This document shows, in pieces, positions 48,856-58,598 of a stretch of 64,000 nucleotides of DNA. A program made the translations under genes and the position numbers. The notes under the pieces were generated by a model. It was not told where the DNA came from and ran no database searches. It saw nothing but the letters and a program-made list of their open reading frames with translations. Origin of the DNA: Nocardioides sp. TF02-7 (GTDB taxonomy: Bacteria > Actinomycetota > Actinomycetes > Propionibacteriales > Nocardioidaceae); assembly GCF_022437945.1 (NCBI RefSeq), contig NZ_CP092535.1, positions 3,038,001-3,102,000 of the forward strand. The letters are read 5' to 3'. Position 1 is the stretch's first letter. Each line of letters begins with the position of its first letter.

Positions 48856-50933
48856 ATGCACCGCGGTGTGTACTTCGACGCCTGGTTCCCCCGGCAGCAC
48901 TGCTACCACCCGAGCCTGCCGCCGCGCCGGCTCCGGATGGTCGACGACCTGGTCGACTACCGCGCCACCGTGCTGGTGTGGGCCTCGATGGGCGGAGGGT
49001 CCCTGTCGCTGCCCTACCTCGAGCAGGAGGCGTTCGGCCCGGTCGACGCGCGATCGCGGTTCTACGGCTTCGTCAACGACAGCGAGTTCATCGCCGCGTG
49101 CCACGAGCGGGGCATCAAGGTGCTCGGCATCGTCTTCGAGGCCCAGGGCTGGGAGTTCCCGGTCGAGCTGAGCGACGACGAGGACGAGGTGCTCGCGCTC
49201 AACGAGCTGCGCGGGGTCGGCAAGCGGGGCTGGCTGGGGCTGCGCGAGTTCTCCGCCAACCGCTACCCGCGGCTGTGGAAGCCGGTCGAGCACTACTTCC
49301 CCGACGGCCTCGTCAACAGCGACGACGAGCCGGTCACCGACCTGGTCGAGGAGTGCGTGGTCCGCGACATCCACCAGCAGCCGTGCCACGCGCACTGGGT
49401 GGAGTGCCCCGACCGCGAGCACCAGTGCTTCTACATGGACCGCAACAACCCGGTCTGGCGCGAGTACCTCAAGGCCGTGATCAGGATCCAGGTCGACGCC
49501 GGCGTCGACGGCATCCAGCTCGACGAGGCCGAGCTGCCGATGGGCGCGTTCCAGTACGGCGCGTGCTTCTGCAAGGACTGCATGAAGGGGTTCCGCTCCC
49601 ACCTCCAGGAGCAGCCGCCCGACCGGCGGGACCCGGCGCTCGACGGCGTCGACCTCGGCTCCTTCCACTACGGCGAGTGGCTGCTCGAGCAGGGGTTCGA
49701 CTTCAAGACCGGCCGCGAGACCACGCCGCTCTTCGGCGACTACTACGCGTTCCAATGCCTCGCGATCAAGAGGTACTTCGCCGAGCTCGCCGACTACGCG
49801 CGCTCCTACGCCCGGTCGGTCGGGCGGGAGATCATCGTGTCGGGCAACTTCTTCAACCTCGAGCCGATGTACCTCGCGCTGGCCGACGACGTCGACCTGG
49901 TCGTCACCGAGATGCGCAACACGACCTACCGCCAGCCGGAGTGGTACCGCTACGTCGCGGGGTTCGCCGGCAGCAAGGACGTGGTCGTCGTGGAGAACCC
50001 CTACGGCGGCGTGGTCCCCGAGCTGATCGGCCTGCTCGGCGAGGGGAGGGGCCACGACCTGTTCCGGCTCTCCCTCTTCGAGGCCGCGGCGATGGGCGCG
50101 AACATGTCGGTGCCCTACGGCTCGTGGATGGGCAGCGTCATCGAGGACTCCTTCTACGCCCCGCACGGGCTGGCGACGGAGATCCAGGCCTTCCTCGCCG
50201 ACCACGAGGCGCTGCTCGCCCGCGAGACCGCCAACGAGGTCGCGGTCGTCTTCAGCGTGGAGAGCACGCGCGCGCTGATCGCGAGGGCCGACGCCAGCGA
50301 CAACACGACCAACGCCCGCGACGAGTCGGTCGTGGTGCCCTACCGGGCGGTGACGAAGGCGTTCGCGGACGCCGCCGTCCCGTTCGACGTGGTCATCTGG
50401 GCCGACGGCGTGACCGCGCCGGACCGGGCGAGCGCAGCGGCGCTCGCGCGGTACCCGACCGTCGTCCTCCCCCGACGTCCACGCGATGACCGACCAGCAG
50501 GCGGAGGCGGTCGCGGGCTACCTGGCCGGCGGGGGCACGGTGGTGACCACCGACCGGGTCGCGGCGGCCCTGCCGGAGCACGAGCGGGTCGTCCGGGCGC
50601 ACCGGGGGCACGGTCGACGCGCTGCTGCCCGGCGGCCGGCAGGTCGAGACGACCGCGTCGGTCGCCGCCAACCTGCAGCAGCTCGCCGACGGCTCCGTCG
50701 CGCTGCACCTCGTCAACTACGACTACGACGCCGCGGTCGACGCGGTGCGCCCGGTCGCGGACGTGCCGCTCACGGTGCGGCTGCCGAAGGAGAAGCAGCG
50801 GGCGACGCTGGTCACGCCGGACGGCCGCCGTACGCCGCTCGAGCTCACCCACGCAGACGGCCGGCACCGGGTGCGGCTCGAGACCCTCGGGGTCTACGCG
50901 ATCGTGGTGCTGCACGACGGAGAGCTGCCGTGA
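48856..50933 (+). CDS. Putative glycoside hydrolase, TIM-barrel with C-terminal domains (family unassigned)
   Basis: About 691 residues after correction. VYFDAWFPRQHCYHPSLPPR, FIAACHERGIKVLGIVFEAQ and VDAGVDGIQLDEAELPMGAF look like the amylase-like barrel of uncharacterised glycosidases, with Asp-Glu in QLDEAE as likely catalytic or binding residues. A CFCKDCMKGF cysteine cluster follows, as in related proteins. The later part (DVVIWADGVTAPDR, AVAGYLAGGGTVVTTD, SVALHLVNYDYDAAVDAVRP) resembles the beta-galactosidase trimerisation and C-terminal domains. No signal peptide: it should act on imported oligosaccharides. Runs 50469-50473 and 50604-50608 each hold one extra base. Its TGA overlaps the next GTG. 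Confidence 0.72.
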
Positions 50934-51886
50934 GGATCGCGGCCCTGCGCGGGCCGGAGCGGTTCGAGGTCGAGGAGGCGCCGGTGCCGGTGCCGCGGCC
51001 GGACGAGGTGGTGGTCCGGGTCGTCGCGTCGGGCGTGTGCGCGTCCGAGCTCGAGCCGTGGGTCGACGGCCCGCCCACAGGGGAGGTCCGCTACCCCGGG
51101 CACGAGGTCAGCGGGGTCGTCACCGAGGTCGGCAGCGACGTCACCACCCTCGCGGCCGGCGCCCGCGTCGGGGTGTGGGTCACCGAGCGCGGTTTCGCCG
51201 AGTACGTCGCGGTGCGGGCGGCCTACTGCTTCCCGGCCGGCGACGGCCCGCTCGACCTCGCCCTCGCCGAGCCGATCGCGTGCGCCGTCAACGCGGTCGA
51301 GGCCGCCGACGTCCGCCTCGGCGACGACGTGGTCGTGATCGGCGCCGGGTTCATGGGCAACCTCGTCCAGCGGCTGGCGGCCCTCCGCGGTCCGCGCCGC
51401 CTGGTCGTGGCCGACGCCCGGGGCGACGCGCTGGAGCGCGCGCGTCGCCTCGGGGCCACGGACGTCGTGGACGTGACCGCCGACGACCTCGCCGCCCGCG
51501 TGCGCGCGCTGACGGGAGGCCGGGGCGCCGACGTCACCTTCGAGTGCACTGGCACCCAGCGCGCGCTCACCGCCTGCGGCGACACGACGCGGATGAGCGG
51601 GACGATCGCGGTCGTGGGCTACCACCAGGGTGCCGAGCGGACCTTGCCGCTGGCCTTCTGGAACTGGATGGCCTTCCGGCTCGTCAACGCGCACTTCCGC
51701 GACCTCGCGGTGATCATGCGGGGGATGGAGGTCGGCATGCGCCTGCACGCCGCCGGCCGGCTCCCCACCGACGACCTGGTCAGCCACCGGTTCCCCCTCG
51801 ACGACGTCAACAAGGCGTTCGCCACCCTCCGCGACAAGCCCCCCGGCTTCGTGAAGGCCGTCATCACCTTCCCCGAGGTCGAGTAG
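50930..51886 (+). CDS. Zinc-type alcohol dehydrogenase family protein
   Basis: 318 residues. VVASGVCASELEPWVDGPP supplies a catalytic-zinc Cys, VRYPGHEVSGVVTEVGSDV the His-Glu pair, and VVVIGAGFMGNLVQRLAALR the NAD(P) fold. The structural-zinc cysteine loop is missing and the chain is shorter than usual (about 340-350). FECTGTQRALTACGDTTRMS and HRFPLDDVNKAFATLRDKPP are typical of sorbitol/threonine dehydrogenase relatives. It would oxidise a polyol or sugar in the island. It ends the operon, convergent with lacI. Confidence 0.88.
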   Translation: MRIAALRGPERFEVEEAPVPVPRPDEVVVRVVASGVCASELEPWVDGPPTGEVRYPGHEVSGVVTEVGSDVTTLAAGARVGVWVTERGFAEYVAVRAAYCFPAGDGPLDLALAEPIACAVNAVEAADVRLGDDVVVIGAGFMGNLVQRLAALRGPRRLVVADARGDALERARRLGATDVVDVTADDLAARVRALTGGRGADVTFECTGTQRALTACGDTTRMSGTIAVVGYHQGAERTLPLAFWNWMAFRLVNAHFRDLAVIMRGMEVGMRLHAAGRLPTDDLVSHRFPLDDVNKAFATLRDKPPGFVKAVITFPEVE

Positions 51887-51935
51887 GCACTTCTTCACGG
51901 TCGAGAAGGCACTTCCTCGACGTCGAGTGGGGCCG

Positions 51936-52965
51936 TCAGGCGGTGCCGCGCTCGATCAGCGGGCACGGGAGCACGACGGTGCGGCCGGCGCCGGCGTAGC
52001 GGCCCGACATCCGGCTCAGCACCAGGTCGCCGGCGGCGCTGCCGACCTCGTACGCCGGGTTGCGCACGGTCGTCAGCTGGGGGGTCACGATGGTCGCAGC
52101 GTCGACGTCGTCGAAGCCGATGATGGCGACGTCCTCCGGCACCCGGAGGCCGAGCTCGTGCGCGACGTCGAGAGCCCCGATGGCCATCAGGTCGTTGGCG
52201 CAGAACACCGCGTCGGGACGGGGATCGAGCCTCATCAGCGTCTGCATGGCCTGGTAGCCGCCCTTGCGGGTCCAGTCGCCCCGCACCATCCGCTCCGCCG
52301 GGACGCGCACCCGGGCGGCCTGCATCGCGGCGCGGAACCCGGCGGTGCGGGCGATGCCGTAGCGCGGCGGACCCTGCACCATCGCGATCCGGGAGTAGCC
52401 GCGGGCGGCGAGGAAGGCGGCCGCCTCGCGCGAGCCGGACTCGTCGTCGGGGATCACGGCGTCGCACATCGGGTGCTCGAGGTGGTCGCCGATGCAGACG
52501 ATCGGCGTCGCCTGCTCGGCCGGCCCGAAGGTGATCTCCGAGGCCGTCTCGCCCGAGGCGAAGACGACGCCGTCGGCGCCGCGGTCCATCACGTCCTGGA
52601 AGAACTTCCGCTCGCGGTCGTGCTGGCCGTCGGTGCTGCACACGAAGGTGCCGTAGCCGGCGGCGTCGACGGCGTCGGCGAGGCCGCGCGTCAGGACGGC
52701 GTAGTAGGGGTTGGTGATGTCGGGGACGACCACCGCGAGCATCCGCGACTGCCGGGTGCGCAGGTTGCGGGCGACGTGGTTGGGCCGGTAGCCCAGCTCG
52801 CGGATCGCGTCGAGCACCGTCTGCCGGGTGGTCGCGCCGACGACGCGCTTGCCCGACAGGACGTGCGACACCGTGGTGGGGGCTGACGCCCGCCCGGTCG
52901 GCCACGTGAGCGATCGTCACGCGCGCCGGAGGGGGCGCGACATCGGTCGACTTCCGGCGCGGCAT
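51936..52965 (-). CDS. LacI-family transcriptional repressor of the island
   Basis: About 342 residues after correction. The N-terminal helix-turn-helix is RVTIAHVADRAGVSPTTVSH, with hinge VLSGKRVVGATTRQTVLDA. The sugar-binding part has MLAVVVPDITNPYYAVLTRG, FVCSTDGQHDRERKFFQDVM, GADGVVFASGETASEI, RPDAVFCANDLMAIGALDVA and VAIIGFDDVDAATIVTPQL. The run at 52878-52882 holds one extra base; uncorrected, the DNA-binding domain would be lost. The start is ATG at 52965, 6 nt after its -10 box, so the mRNA is probably leaderless. An operator copy overlaps its promoter, implying autoregulation; five others lie in the island. Confidence 0.9.
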
Positions 52966-52971
52966 GGCCGT

Positions 52972-52996
52972 AGCCTAGCGGAACCAAAACGATTTG
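52972..52996. promoter_or_regulatory. Divergent lacI/araC control region with operator (site 3)
   Basis: Operator CAAAACGATTTG (52985-52996) lies just upstream of the -10 box TAGGCT on the minus strand (52972-52977) of lacI and about 12 bp before the GTG of araC at 53008. One repressor dimer could control both genes. Confidence 0.65.
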
Positions 52997-53007
52997 AGCG
53001 GGGGCCG

Positions 53008-53850
53008 GTGACCGACCCGGTGGAGCGGTTCAGCGTCGCGTCGCTGCTGCCCCCGGACCGGCGGGCCCGGGTGATGGTGCCCGAGCTGCGCACCGTCGAC
53101 GTGCACTGGCACGACTACTACGAGCTCGCCCTGGTGGTCCGGGGCGAGGCCGACCACGAGGTCAACGGCGAGACTCGGACCATCGGCCCCGGCAGCGCGT
53201 TCCTGCTCTCCCCGGCCGACTTTCACGCGATCCGCAGCCGGGGGGACGAGCCGCTGACCTGCTACAACGCGGTCATCGACCCCGAGCTGGTCGAGCAGCA
53301 GCTCGCGGTCCTCGGCAGCCCGGCGGTGGCCGGCTTCCCGTGGGAGGTCGACGACCTCGGCGACGCCGCGGCCGACCTGGCCCGGCTGCAGCGCGAGCTC
53401 GAGGAGCCGCGGCCCGGCTCCGAGCGGTTGGTCGAGGCGATGGTCGCCTGCCTGGTCGTCGAGGTCGCCCGGCGGCGCCGCGACGCCGGCGCACCGCGGC
53501 CACCGCAGCCGGGCGCCGTCGACGACGACGTACGGGCGGCGGTGCTCTACGTCGACCGCAACTTCCGCGAGCCGCTGACGCTCGCCGACGCGGCCGCCGT
53601 CGCGCACCTCTCGCCCAACTACTTCAGCGAGCGCTTCCGCCGCCGGACGGGCACCTCGTTCCAGGCCTATCTGCAGGAGCGGCGGCTGCGGTTCGCCCGG
53701 ACGCTGCTCACGACGACGTCGCTGTCGGTGACCGAGATCTGCCACGCGGCCGGCTTCAACGACCTCTCGCACTTCGGCCGCGCCTACCGGCGGCGGTACG
53801 GCGCAGCGCCCTCGCGTCTCCGGACGGTCACGATCCGGCAGCAAATGTGA
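53008..53850 (+). CDS. AraC-family regulator with cupin sensing domain
   Basis: 280 residues. The N-terminal cupin VPELRTVDVHWHDYYELALV and NGETRTIGPGSAFLLSPADF would bind a sugar. The C-terminal pair of helix-turn-helices is EPLTLADAAAVAHLSPNYFS with RTGTSFQAYLQERRLRFART and LSVTEICHAAGFNDLSHFGR. It probably activates part of the island, such as the transporter genes right after it. The start is GTG at 53008; the longer frame from 52828 runs back through lacI and is not used. Confidence 0.88.
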   Translation: MTDPVERFSVASLLPPDRRARVMVPELRTVDVHWHDYYELALVVRGEADHEVNGETRTIGPGSAFLLSPADFHAIRSRGDEPLTCYNAVIDPELVEQQLAVLGSPAVAGFPWEVDDLGDAAADLARLQRELEEPRPGSERLVEAMVACLVVEVARRRRDAGAPRPPQPGAVDDDVRAAVLYVDRNFREPLTLADAAAVAHLSPNYFSERFRRRTGTSFQAYLQERRLRFARTLLTTTSLSVTEICHAAGFNDLSHFGRAYRRRYGAAPSRLRTVTIRQQM

Positions 53851-53869
53851 CGCAAAGCACGCCGATCCA

Positions 53870-53923
53870 TTGACAAAGACGCGGCCGGAAACGATGCTTC
53901 CCGCGAAGGAGCCAAACGATTTG
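53870..53923 (+). promoter_or_regulatory. Transporter promoter with LacI-type operator (site 4)
   Basis: -35 TTGACA (53870-53875, perfect), 17-bp spacer, -10 GATGCT (53893-53898) and operator CCAAACGATTTG at 53912-53923 near the expected start point. It drives the binding-protein and permease genes. Confidence 0.75.
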
Positions 53924-53980
53924 CATCGCGGTCGCCACCGGTCTCCTGACACCACTGACGACACAAGGGAGTGGGTTTCG

Positions 53981-55300
53981 GTGAGGATGAATTTGTCCCG
54001 GAAGGTCGCCTCGGTCGCAGTGCTGGCGACCGCCGCGTCGCTGGGGCTGGCCGCGTGCGGCGGCGAGTCCGGCGGCGAGCAAGAGCCCAAGGGGGAGGGT
54101 GAGGGTGCCGTCCAGGAGCCCTCGGAGCCCACCACCGTCACCTTCTTCTCGTGGGTCGGCACCCAGCCGGAGATGAAGAAGCTGGCCAAGGAGTTCAACG
54201 AGGAGTACCCCAACATCACGATCAAGTTCGAGAACGTGCCCGCGGAGCAGGCGGCGCAGGTGCTCACGACGCGGATCGCCGGCAACAACGCACCGGACGT
54301 CGCCTACGTGAACGCCAGCGACACCGCCGACTACGCCTCCCGCGGCGCGATCGTCGACCTGGTGAACTACATCGAGCGCAGCGAGGTCGTGGACCTCGAC
54401 GACTACGTCGAGGCGTTCCGCCAGTTCGTCACCTACGACGAGAAGACCTGGGGCCTGCCGGTCGGCGGCGAGACCACCGGCCTGTTCTACCGGACCGACC
54501 TGTTCGAGGAGGCCGGCATCGACGGTCCGCCGGAGACGTGGGAGGAGTTCGAGGAGGCTGCGGCGGCGCTGACCGACGAGGACGCGAACCAGTACGGGTT
54601 CCAGGTGTTCGCGCCGGAGTCGGCCTACTACTTCCAGCCGTGGCTGTTCCAGGCCGGCGGCAACCTGTTGAGCGAGGACGGCACGGAGATCGCGTTCGAC
54701 AGCGAGGAGGGCCGGGAGGCCGCCGAGTACTACGTCAACCTCGCGAACTACTCGCCGCCGGACTACCTCAACTCCAACTCGTGGGACGGCCGGGTGGCGT
54801 TCGCCGAGGGACAGGTGGCGATGTACATGGCCGGCACCTGGTTCGCCGGGACGCTGACCGAGGAGTTCCCCGACATCGAGGGGAAGTGGGCGACGGCGCC
54901 GCTGCCGGACGGGCCCGCCGGCTGCAAGACGTCGATCGCCGGTGACGCGCTGGTGATGCTCGACCAGACCGACGTCCCCGACGCGGCCTGGCTCTGGATC
55001 GAGTTCCTGTCCCGGCCCGAGACCCTTGCCCGCAACACCTACAAGACCGAGGGGACGACGCTCCCGCCGCTGACCTCGCTCCTCGAGGGCGAGGAGATCC
55101 TCGAGCACAAGCCGATCCTCGAGGGCTTCATCGACCTCATGGAGTGCGGCGTCGCGCCGACCGCGTCGAACCCGAAGTTCCCCAGGATCGAGACGATCCT
55201 CAACGAGGAGCTGGGCAAGGCGTTCTACGGCGAGCAGTCGGCCGACGAGGCGCTCGACAACACCGCCCAGCAGGCCGACGCGATCCTGGCGCGCGGCTGA
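53981..55300 (+). CDS. Sugar ABC transporter substrate-binding lipoprotein (CUT1)
   Basis: 439 residues. A signal peptide with lipobox (VAVLATAASLGLAACGG, Cys near residue 28) and an acidic, flexible spacer precede the binding fold: VTFFSWVGTQPEMKKLAKEF, NNAPDVAYVNASDTADYASR, GLPVGGETTGLFYRTDLFEE, QPWLFQAGGNLLSEDG and GQVAMYMAGTWFAGTL. It belongs to the extracellular-binding-protein family 1, which takes up di- and oligosaccharides. The start is GTG 53981, or ATG 53987. A strong hairpin after the stop likely keeps its mRNA more abundant than that of the permeases. Confidence 0.92.
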   Translation: MRMNLSRKVASVAVLATAASLGLAACGGESGGEQEPKGEGEGAVQEPSEPTTVTFFSWVGTQPEMKKLAKEFNEEYPNITIKFENVPAEQAAQVLTTRIAGNNAPDVAYVNASDTADYASRGAIVDLVNYIERSEVVDLDDYVEAFRQFVTYDEKTWGLPVGGETTGLFYRTDLFEEAGIDGPPETWEEFEEAAAALTDEDANQYGFQVFAPESAYYFQPWLFQAGGNLLSEDGTEIAFDSEEGREAAEYYVNLANYSPPDYLNSNSWDGRVAFAEGQVAMYMAGTWFAGTLTEEFPDIEGKWATAPLPDGPAGCKTSIAGDALVMLDQTDVPDAAWLWIEFLSRPETLARNTYKTEGTTLPPLTSLLEGEEILEHKPILEGFIDLMECGVAPTASNPKFPRIETILNEELGKAFYGEQSADEALDNTAQQADAILARG

Positions 55301-55308
55301 CGACCGTT

Positions 55309-55342
55309 CCGTCCGCCCGGGACCCGCGTCCCGGGCGGACGG
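55309..55342 (+). terminator. Perfect stem-loop between binding protein and permease
   Basis: 15-bp perfect stem (CCGTCCGCCCGGGAC / GTCCCGGGCGGACGG) with loop CCGC in the 64-bp gap. In ABC operons such hairpins partly end transcription or protect the upstream message, favouring the binding protein. Confidence 0.7.
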
Positions 55343-55364
55343 TCTCGAGAGGGGAGGAGCCCGG

Positions 55365-56328
55365 ATGCCGACGGCTGTCGCGACCGACACGAAGCCGGAG
55401 GACGTGGAGAAGCGCCGCGAACCGCGGGAGCGCAGGGTGACGAGGCTGTCGCGCCGGATGTGGCGGGAGCGGTCGGCGTACCTGTTCATCGCACCCGGGG
55501 TCCTGATCTTCTCGGTCTTCACGCTCGGTGCGCTGATCTTCGCGTTCTACCTGACGTTCCACCGCTGGAGCATCATCGAGCCGGAGAAGCCCTACGTCGG
55601 CCTGCAGAACTACGAGGACATGATCCACGACGAGCGCTTCGTCGGGTCGGTCCTCAACACGATCTACTTCACGGGCGCGTCGGTGCCCCTGACGATGGTG
55701 ATCGGTCTGGTGCTGGCCCTGCTGCTCAACCAGCCGCTCCGTGGCCGGGCGCTGTTCCGCACCGCCTACTACCTGCCGGTGGTGACGCCGTTCGTGGTGT
55801 CGGCGCTGCTGTGGAAGTGGCTCTACAACGGGGACTTCGGGCTGTTCAACTACTACCTGCTCCAGGGCGGGATCATCGACGAGCCGCTGCTGTGGCTGTC
55901 GGACAAGAACCTCGCGATGCCGGCGGTGGTCCTGATGAGCGTGTGGAGCGGCGTCGGCTTCTCGATGGTGGTCTACCTGGCCGGGCTCCAGGCCATCCCC
56001 CCACGAGCTCTACGAGTCGGCCAAGCTCGACGGCGCCGGCACGCTGCGGCGGGTGCGGTACGTGACGATCCCGCTGCTCCGGCCGACCACCCTGTTCCTG
56101 CTCGTCATGGGCATCATCGGCTCGCTGCAGGTCTTCACCCAGATCTTCGTGATGACGAGCGGCGGACCGGTCAACAAGACGACCACGATGGTCTACTACA
56201 TGTATCTCTGGGCCTTCAAGTACTACGACATGGGCTACGCCAGCACCCTCGCGTTCGCCTTGTTCGCGATGCTGCTCGCCTTCACCGCCTTCCAGCTGCG
56301 GCTGTTCCGCGACGGGGCCACCTCGTGA
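55365..56328 (+). CDS. Sugar ABC transporter permease, MalF type
   Basis: About 320 residues after one correction. Six helices, from YLFIAPGVLIFSVFTLGALI on. The EAA loop that contacts the ATPase is HELYESAKLDGAGTLRRVRY, followed by VTIPLLRPTTLFLLVMGIIG. This loop is exactly where the cccccc run at 55997-56002 has an extra base, so the raw sequence would destroy the coupling site. GGGGAGGAG precedes the ATG at 55365. The TGA overlaps the next GTG. Confidence 0.92.
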
Positions 56329-57347
56329 GCGGCGTGACCGACGAGCCGGTCGCGGCGCGCTTCGCCAGCGAGCTCGAGCCGGTCGTCCCCCGCCGGATGC
56401 GCAAGGACCGGCGGGCCCGCCGCCCGGCCGGCGCGCCGCGCGAGAAGGACCACATGTCGTTGCGGGCGAAGCTCGCGACCTACCTGGTGCTGGGGCCGAT
56501 CGCCATCTTGTTCGTGGCGCCGTTCGCGTGGCTGCTGAGCGCGTCGTTCCAGCCGATGAGCACGATCTTCGACAACCCGCCGACGTGGATCCCGGGCGAC
56601 CCGACCATCGACGGCTACAAGGGGTTCCTCAACGTCGGCGACCTGACCGAGGCGCAGCAGTCGCAGGGGCACGGTGAGTGGCGGTGGTTCGCCAACAGCG
56701 CGTTCGTCGCGATCACGATCACCGTGCTGCAGACGTTCTTCAACGCGTTGTGCGCCTACACCTTCGCGAAGCGCAAGTTCCCGGGCCGCAACGTGATCTT
56801 CGTGATGTTCCTCGCCACGATGATGGTGCCGGGCCAGATCACGCTGATCCCGAACTACATCATCATCCAGCACATCCCGTTCCTGGGCGGCAACGACTGG
56901 TTGGGCAACGGCGGCCAGGGCATGCTCGACTCCTACTGGGGGCTGATCGCCCCCGGGATCGTCAGCGCGTTCGGCATCTTCCTGCTGCGGCAGTACATGA
57001 TGTCGATCCCCGACGAGCTCCTCGACGCCGCACGCATCGACGGCGCCAACGAGTTCCGGATCTTCTGGAACGTCGTGCTCCCGCTGTGCACCCCGGCGCT
57101 CGCGGCCAACGCGATCTTCACCTTCCAGGGCGCCTGGGAGGACTTCCTGTGGCCGCTCATCGTGATGTCGGACCCGGAGAAGATCACCGCGCCGGTGGGG
57201 CTCGCGCTGTTCGTCGTGCAGAACAAGACCGACTGGAACCTGCTCTTCGCGGGTTCCGTCATCGCCACCCTTCCGATGATCATCGTCTTCATGATCTTCC
57301 AACGGCACTTCGTCCGCGGCATCACCGTCACGGGGCTGAAGGGGTGA
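56325..57347 (+). CDS. Sugar ABC transporter permease, MalG type
   Basis: 340 residues, intact. A basic leader of about 45 residues precedes six helices (YLVLGPIAILFVAPFAWLLS, TITVLQTFFNALCAYTFAK, VIFVMFLATMMVPGQITLIP). The EAA loop is IPDELLDAARIDGANEFRIF, then VVLPLCTPALAANAIFTFQG. It pairs with the preceding permease, forming with the lipoprotein and a shared UgpC-type ATPase a CUT1 importer. The start GTG 56325 overlaps the upstream stop and the end overlaps the cupin gene, so all are one operon. Confidence 0.92.
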   Translation: MSGVTDEPVAARFASELEPVVPRRMRKDRRARRPAGAPREKDHMSLRAKLATYLVLGPIAILFVAPFAWLLSASFQPMSTIFDNPPTWIPGDPTIDGYKGFLNVGDLTEAQQSQGHGEWRWFANSAFVAITITVLQTFFNALCAYTFAKRKFPGRNVIFVMFLATMMVPGQITLIPNYIIIQHIPFLGGNDWLGNGGQGMLDSYWGLIAPGIVSAFGIFLLRQYMMSIPDELLDAARIDGANEFRIFWNVVLPLCTPALAANAIFTFQGAWEDFLWPLIVMSDPEKITAPVGLALFVVQNKTDWNLLFAGSVIATLPMIIVFMIFQRHFVRGITVTGLKG

Positions 57348-58535
57348 GCGCCGACCGCGACCTCCTGCACCGCCTGCTGTCCCAGGGCGACGGCGTGCTC
57401 CGGTGCGACCCGGCCTGGGTCGCGCGCGACTTCCTGCCTCCCGGCCGCCGGCTGGGCCTGCCCGAGGAGGCGTACGACGTCGGGCCGCGCGGCGCGATCT
57501 GCGAGCGGTGGCTGGCGTCGGAGACCAAGGCCGACAACCGGGTCGGCCCCGACGACGAGGGTCTCAGCCACGTGGTCGGCGAGCACGGGGAGCGGATGCT
57601 GCTGCGCGACGCGGTGGCCGCCGACCCGGCGGCGGTGATGGGGTCGGCGTACGCCGCGGGCCACCGCGGGCTGGGCCGGCTGGCGAAGATCTTCGACTAC
57701 GGCTTCCGGCTGCCCTACCACATCCACCCGCCGCAGGAGTTCGCCTCGCTCGTGGGCCGCAACGCCAAGGACGAGTCCTACCACTTCCTCCCGGGCGTCG
57801 ACCCGGGCGCGCACCCGGAGACGTTCTTCGGCGTGCACCCGTGGATCGCGGAGGAGGGCGCCCACGAGGTGCTGCTGCCCTACCTCGTCGACTGGGACAG
57901 CGACCTGGTGCTGCGCCACGCGCGCGCGGAGCTGCAGGTGCCGGGGGAGGGGTTCCACGTGCCGTCCGGCGTGCTGCACGCCCCCGGGACCGCGCTGACG
58001 CTGGAGCTCCAGGAGGACTCCGACGTGCTGGCGATGTTCCAGGCGCTCAACGCCGGCCGCATCATCTCCAAGGACCTGCTGTTCAAGGACGTGCGGCCGC
58101 AGGACCGCGAGGCCGAGGGGGGAGCGGTTCCCGCTGCGGTTCGTCGACTGGGAGCTCAACGGCGACCCGTGGTTCTACGAGAACCGGCACCTGACGCCGC
58201 AGCCGGTGACCGGCGACGACTCCGGTGTGGAGTCGTGGATCTTCTACAACACCGGCAAGTACGCCGGGAAGCGGCTGGTGGTGCCGCCCGGCGGGACGCA
58301 CCGGCTCCGGGAGCCGGGGGTCTACAGCGTCTTCGTCTGGTCGGGCGAGGGCACGTACGCCGGCCTCGAGGTCAGCGGTGGCGAGCCCGGGCGCGACGAG
58401 CTGGTCGTGACCCACGACGTCGCGACCGGCGACCACGAGGTCGTCAACACCGGCAGCGTGGACCTGGTGGCCTACACGTTCTTCGGTCCCGACCTCCAGA
58501 CCGGCGCGCCGACGATCCCGGCCCGCGGCCGCTGA
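57344..58535 (+). CDS. Class I mannose-6-phosphate-isomerase-like double cupin
   Basis: About 396 residues after one correction. FRLPYHIHPPQEFASLVGRN (His ligands), GFHVPSGVLHAPGTALTLEL (His) and the Glu in LQEDSDVLAMF outline the zinc site of phosphomannose-isomerase-like cupins. A second cupin fills the C-terminal third (YAGKRLVVPPGGTHRLREPG, VYSVFVWSGEGTYAGLEV). It would interconvert an aldose and a ketose or their phosphates. The gggggg run at 58117-58122 has one extra base; the fix gives EAEGERFPLRFVDWELNGDP. It is translationally coupled to the permease (GTGA). Confidence 0.83.
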
Positions 58536-58590
58536 CCGACCGGCCGCCCGGGCGCGGCCAGGAGCGCCGCGCCCGGGGTCCCCGGTCGGT
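58535..58590. terminator. Nested bidirectional terminator
   Basis: An outer 9-bp stem (ACCGACCGG / CCGGTCGGT) encloses a perfect inner 12-bp stem (CCCGGGCGCGGC / GCCGCGCCCGGG). It lies exactly between the convergent cupin and GH10 genes and can serve both. Confidence 0.75.
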
Positions 58591-58598
58591 TCGTGGGG

